A DNA stretch of 64,000 bases from NCBI GenBank assembly GCA_023014365.1, contig JAEBUN010000041.1, forward strand, positions 124,001-188,000, in the 5' to 3' direction. How positions within the stretch are numbered: position 1 is the first letter of the stretch; each line of letters opens with the position of its first letter. Below, piece by piece: positions 60,318 through 64,000 of the stretch. The notes beneath the pieces are model-generated. The model was not told the origin of the DNA and made no database searches. It saw only the letters and a program-made list of their open reading frames with translations. The stretch comes from Lepiota brunneoincarnata (lineage: Eukaryota; Basidiomycota; Agaricomycetes; Agaricales; Agaricaceae). Position numbers and translations under genes: made by a program.

Positions 60318-61699
60318 CGTTGCGCGCTGAGTGTGTTCTAATGTGGTGCATTAGGGAACAATTGTTGGTCTCCGTACAATTAACGTTTGAGCGATTACCT
60401 TTTATTCGTATTCAGGGTCTGCTGCTAATCAGCACAGCGTCGAAGAGTGTGCGTGGGGATGGTTGATGAGGCAGAGCACAGTATTAGAAGGGGAGTTGGT
60501 TATTTTTTTCACGTAGTGCAAAAGCTATCTTATATGTATCTGCGGATTTGTGGGCCCAAGGGACGCGAACCTGTTTAGTGGAACTGGGTGAATAGAGAGC
60601 CAACCTTATTGTTATCCAGTAAATGACACCATTTGTAGAACAATTTGGAGTTCTAAATGATCTCAGAGGGGATGGCTCCGAGATCTGAAGTAAAATTTGG
60701 GCACCTCAAGCCCGAAGGTGGACAACCATCTAAGACCTGACTTGGCGACCCGGCCAATCAGGAAAAAATGCTGTTTCTGGGGTTGTACAAGGTTCTAAAT
60801 GGATCTTGCAGGCTATTGTAAAGTAGCGAGATCATTCCACAACTTGTAAGATCTTTTTGGAGCCTGGCATCATCCCTGAACGTCCCGTATTGGTCTTGGA
60901 TTGACTTTTTTCCTGGACCCCCACTCAAACAAGCATTATTTGTGAGGATTTGGCCAGTGTTGTTCCGCATGCGGAATATGTCAATCTAATCACACGCCAC
61001 GTAATCCTCGGGATGAAAAGGAAGGCCGACACACAGAGAGAAATGCTGAGGATACTAACACTACTACACAACGCTCCCAAGCAATCAATCCATACAACAC
61101 CGTACCACGCACGATCCCTCACCATTCCCCCCCCCGGCCTCAGGGTCTCCCTGGTCTCCTCATGCCAGGTACAATTACACAATGGGCATACCCAAAGCTG
61201 TAATGACGGGTGGGGAGCGTGTGGGACACTATCAGATGCTAGGATATTATGCATCAGGTTTGATTTTTCTTCATCGATTGTCATAGATCAGGAATTGGAA
61301 TATATACCCCATACAATATTACACCTGAGGATATTCCGGTTACTGTCCATTTCTTCTATTGTCGTCAACGGGAGCGAAGATCACTCTATTGTGTTGATGC
61401 AAGTAGCCTGAATCGACCGCGGTTAGTCCGGTCCCGCCAAAGCTTGTTCTGATCCTCTCCCTTGCTACCGGTGGGTTCATCACAAGCGCTGTGATGTCCC
61501 AAAAATACACAATTACCCCCACTAATAAGACTCTAAAACACCCCAGATTATTTACAATTCCCTCCCCGCATGTGGCCCTTTATAGACCCGGCGCTCCACT
61601 CGCCACCCATTACCAATTGACAAGGCCGTGCCGCTCGGGGGTGAGGTACTTGGGACCATGACGGGTAACCCTAGCCCTAAGTATCATGTTCCTTATCGT

Positions 61700-62830
61700 T
61701 CCACACACACACACGCACCCACAGACAGCTGGAGTATGTCTATATCGTGTATTGTACCACTAAAAATTGTGCCACGCGTCCAAAAGCCGGAATGTTAAGA
61801 GCCCCGTGTCCATTGATCAAGGCCGGGATCGAGGAATTCGACGTTTTAGGAAGGTCGAACAATCGGCCTAGTGGAGTGCGAAAGCTATTTAATATGCACT
61901 ATACCATTGGATTGGTGGGTCCAAGAATCGTGAATCTGTTTATTGACACAACTGGAAAACAGAGAGCCAGACACTGCTTCCATATGACTTGGATTATATG
62001 CGAAAATATCAGATAAGGATATAACAGCCATAGATATCGGTTGCCTAGGGCTAGTGATCGGATATTCATTATATTCACAGTGGTGATGCCCTTGTCTGAT
62101 ATTTTAGCATACAACCAAATGGATATCTCGCGCTTCAAATCAAGCAGCGAGGGCAGTTTGGGACCTTGTATGATTACAGAGATGATGACGCCGAGGTGCA
62201 GAAGCGAACAATTTGAGGCCCAAAGCCCGGCCTTTGTGATGCAGCTCAAGTTGCTCAGTGTTGCTCCGCCGTGGAATGTCAGCCTCCCATTCCTCATCAA
62301 CCACCTTCAGATTTGGACTAATTCTCATTTGGGTCAGGTAAAATGGAAGATTGGTGGAGGTAAAGCGATGTAGTGAGGTATTAAAGGCGTTTCCACGTAC
62401 ACAAGAGTATATCCATACAACACCGGCACCATAAACAGCTTCCTTCCCGGCAGCTCGTTCAGCCCCAATCTACGGCGGGTTGCGCAGTCAATATGTCTGA
62501 TCCACGCCCAAAATGTAATGATGAGTGGGTTGTTGTGACCACGCGTCAGTTATAATCATCATCTTGGCGTATTCGAACGTGTGCATCACATAGAAACAAA
62601 TTCCAGCACTGCTCATTCTTCCATTGCGATCGCGAACATCAATGACAATTACGTTATTGTGTTAGTTAAATTTCGCTTGGTCAAAGGAACCACAGTTGCT
62701 CCTCCGTCCCGCCAAAGCTTGTTCTGACCATTTGCCCTCCTCCGCGTTGGCACCAATGGGTTCGTCGCTGGCGTTGCAATGTCCCCGGAGATGCGCGGCC
62801 ACCCCCGATGATAACCTCTGCATTATTTGA
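61700..62830. repeat. Diverged repeat unit, copy C (shortest)
   Basis: Contains the gaAAGCTATtTAATATG block (also 60521), the AACAGAGAGCCAGACA block (61952) and the CCGCCAAAGCTTGTTCTGA block (62708, also 61434). The first anchor and the 239-aa ORF are missing. A CA microsatellite (61704-61714) sits at its edge. Confidence 0.62.
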
Positions 62831-63610
62831 CGTTGATTGCGGGCATGTTTGTATACTTACACCCGCACTTCACCCGCCATGGATTACCAACTTTGTTCCC
62901 CGTCACGCTGCTCGGAATATGGCAAGTCACCCACGAGGTATCTTGGAGTGGCGTAGGGACTTTTATGGTCTCACCGGGACTTGTCTCTCCTCTCCCGTCC
63001 TTTGGGCGTCTCAAGAGGCAATAGTCTTGGACTGACGCGTCGTCGGTGTCATTCCTACACGTATGCGCTCACTTCGCAGGCCTATCATCCTATGGATGTT
63101 CCTATCCACAGCATTCCAACGTCTACTTGTGCATTTTTGCTTTAACGGTTCTCAGTCCTAGCCAAGTCTGCCATGCTTTGGGTGAGTGTATGTATATTTT
63201 CGAGTGTGTTAGTTTCCCGGCGTTCAACACACCGCTTTGCAGTTCAAGATAATACTCGCCTGCAAGTGGCGATGTCAACTTGATCGTTCAGGTCCCTCAT
63301 CCCTGATCAACGTTGTTCTAAACCCACAATGAGTTTCTCGACCCTGAGTTGTGTGAATTGCTCACAAGCGCCCTTTTGCACCCCCGCAAATTGAATGAAA
63401 TTTCTGCATGCCAGGGTTTGAATAATGGGTACTGCGAGATTTGCAGAGCAGCCTTCCTTGGACCATATTAAAATTCCTTAATGTGGGGTGGCTTTGAGTG
63501 TTTGTCCTTGATGGCCCCAGGATTGAACTAACACAGCATGTTAATGCCTTCCAGGACGCAGGAGAAACTATATGATAGTTACAATAGTGGTCGCTAGTAT
63601 TTATCTCCAG
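62831..63610. other. Intergenic, no gene seen
   Basis: Overlapping short frames on both strands between 62808 and 63252, with no recognised motif. Confidence 0.45.
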
Positions 63611-63889
63611 TCAGGGAATACTACAGATTAGGGCCAGTACAGTCCGCTCCCCTTTACCAATCCAGAATGTCATCCGTTGACAATCCGGCGAAGGGACATC
63701 TTCATTGGGTCTATGTGGTGAAACGAACACAAATTCAAGCTCCCCCCATTTAATGGTCAGGCCTGGGGGGAAGGAGTCGCGAAGAGGTAAGGGCGCCGTG
63801 AATCGCATTGCAAGAGTTTTATCCACCGCCGTTGATGGGTGAAATCGGATGATGTCGTGCTCATAGCGGTCAGCCGCCTGTTGGTGCAC
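63611..63889 (-). CDS. Possible small ORF or exon near the window edge
   Basis: A 92-aa frame, ATG at 63889, containing YEHDIIRFHPSTAVDKTLAM, FTAPLPLRDSFPPGL and IKWGELEFVFVSPHRPNED. It has mixed, protein-like composition and no low-complexity bias. No family is recognised and there is no clear upstream exon before the window ends, so it may be the 3' part of a larger gene or a chance frame. Confidence 0.3.
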   Translation of the reverse strand: MHQQAADRYEHDIIRFHPSTAVDKTLAMRFTAPLPLRDSFPPGLTIKWGELEFVFVSPHRPNEDVPSPDCQRMTFWIGKGERTVLALICSIP

Positions 63890-64000
63890 GTCACATAAAC
63901 AAGCTAGATTTACGTCATAACATAATAGGACGCACCGAGCTCAGTCTCGGACCTTCCGAGAGCCGTTGGAGGAAATGTAGAAAGTGTTTGTCTTCATAAA

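Larger units (their letters stand above)
59420..61500. repeat. Diverged repeat unit, copy B (carries an intact ORF)
   Basis: Anchors at about 59429, 60590 and 61440 match copies A and C. This copy is longer and encodes the 239-aa protein at 59598-60317. The last anchor reads NPPVARERIRTSFGGTGLTA on the minus strand, the clearest version of that block. Confidence 0.66.

Noticed and set aside
56040..62830. LTR or DNA transposon origin of the three repeat units
   Set aside because: No reverse transcriptase, integrase or transposase frame, terminal repeats or target-site duplications were found. It remains possible for a non-autonomous element.

Overview
The window looks like nuclear DNA of a filamentous basidiomycete, most likely an Agaricomycete. 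Genes are split by very short GT-AG introns (mostly 50-63 nt). The recognisable families are ones expanded in mushroom-forming fungi: DUF6699 proteins, TKL-like kinases, caspase-like peptidases, and SDRs ending in a W-E-H-S-V-E-A-T-K signature. I cannot name a genus. I found no rRNA, convincing tRNA, CRISPR array, reverse transcriptase or transposase.

Layout. 1-6.8 kb is gene-poor and rich in low-complexity sequence. 6.8-7.9 kb (minus) is an endonuclease III-like HhH-GPD glycosylase with frame breaks. 8-14.7 kb is again gene-poor, with very long homopolymers. 15.0-16.7 kb (plus) is an intact three-exon HMG-box transcription factor. 19.6-20.8 kb is a decayed copy of a glycine-rich, membrane-associated-looking family. 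24.6-25.2 kb (minus) is a DUF6699-like gene, followed at 26.25-27.24 kb (plus) by an intact member of the glycine-rich family. 28.6-36.06 kb is a duplicated block on the minus strand: a deletion-scarred caspase copy, a protein kinase, and a nearly complete caspase-like peptidase. Each caspase copy is followed downstream by a conserved unidentified block. 36.6-37.6 kb is an SDR and 37.8-38.5 kb an unrecognised gene (both minus). 40.2-41.3 kb (minus) is the second intact glycine-rich paralogue. 42.4-53.4 kb holds three DUF6699 genes and one truncated relative, partly in a tandem duplication. 56-62.8 kb holds three diverged copies of a repeat unit, one carrying an intact 239-aa gene with in-frame repeats.

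Function. The window has no metabolic gene cluster. Its character comes from local duplication and decay of lineage-specific families. The best candidates for undescribed biology are the duplicated caspase/kinase region, which could be a regulated cell-death or signalling locus, and the three-copy glycine-rich family, whose two intact members each have a DUF6699 gene as nearest neighbour. Five conserved genes carry single-base frame breaks while the others are clean, so assembly indels must be separated from genuine pseudogenisation before functional conclusions are drawn.
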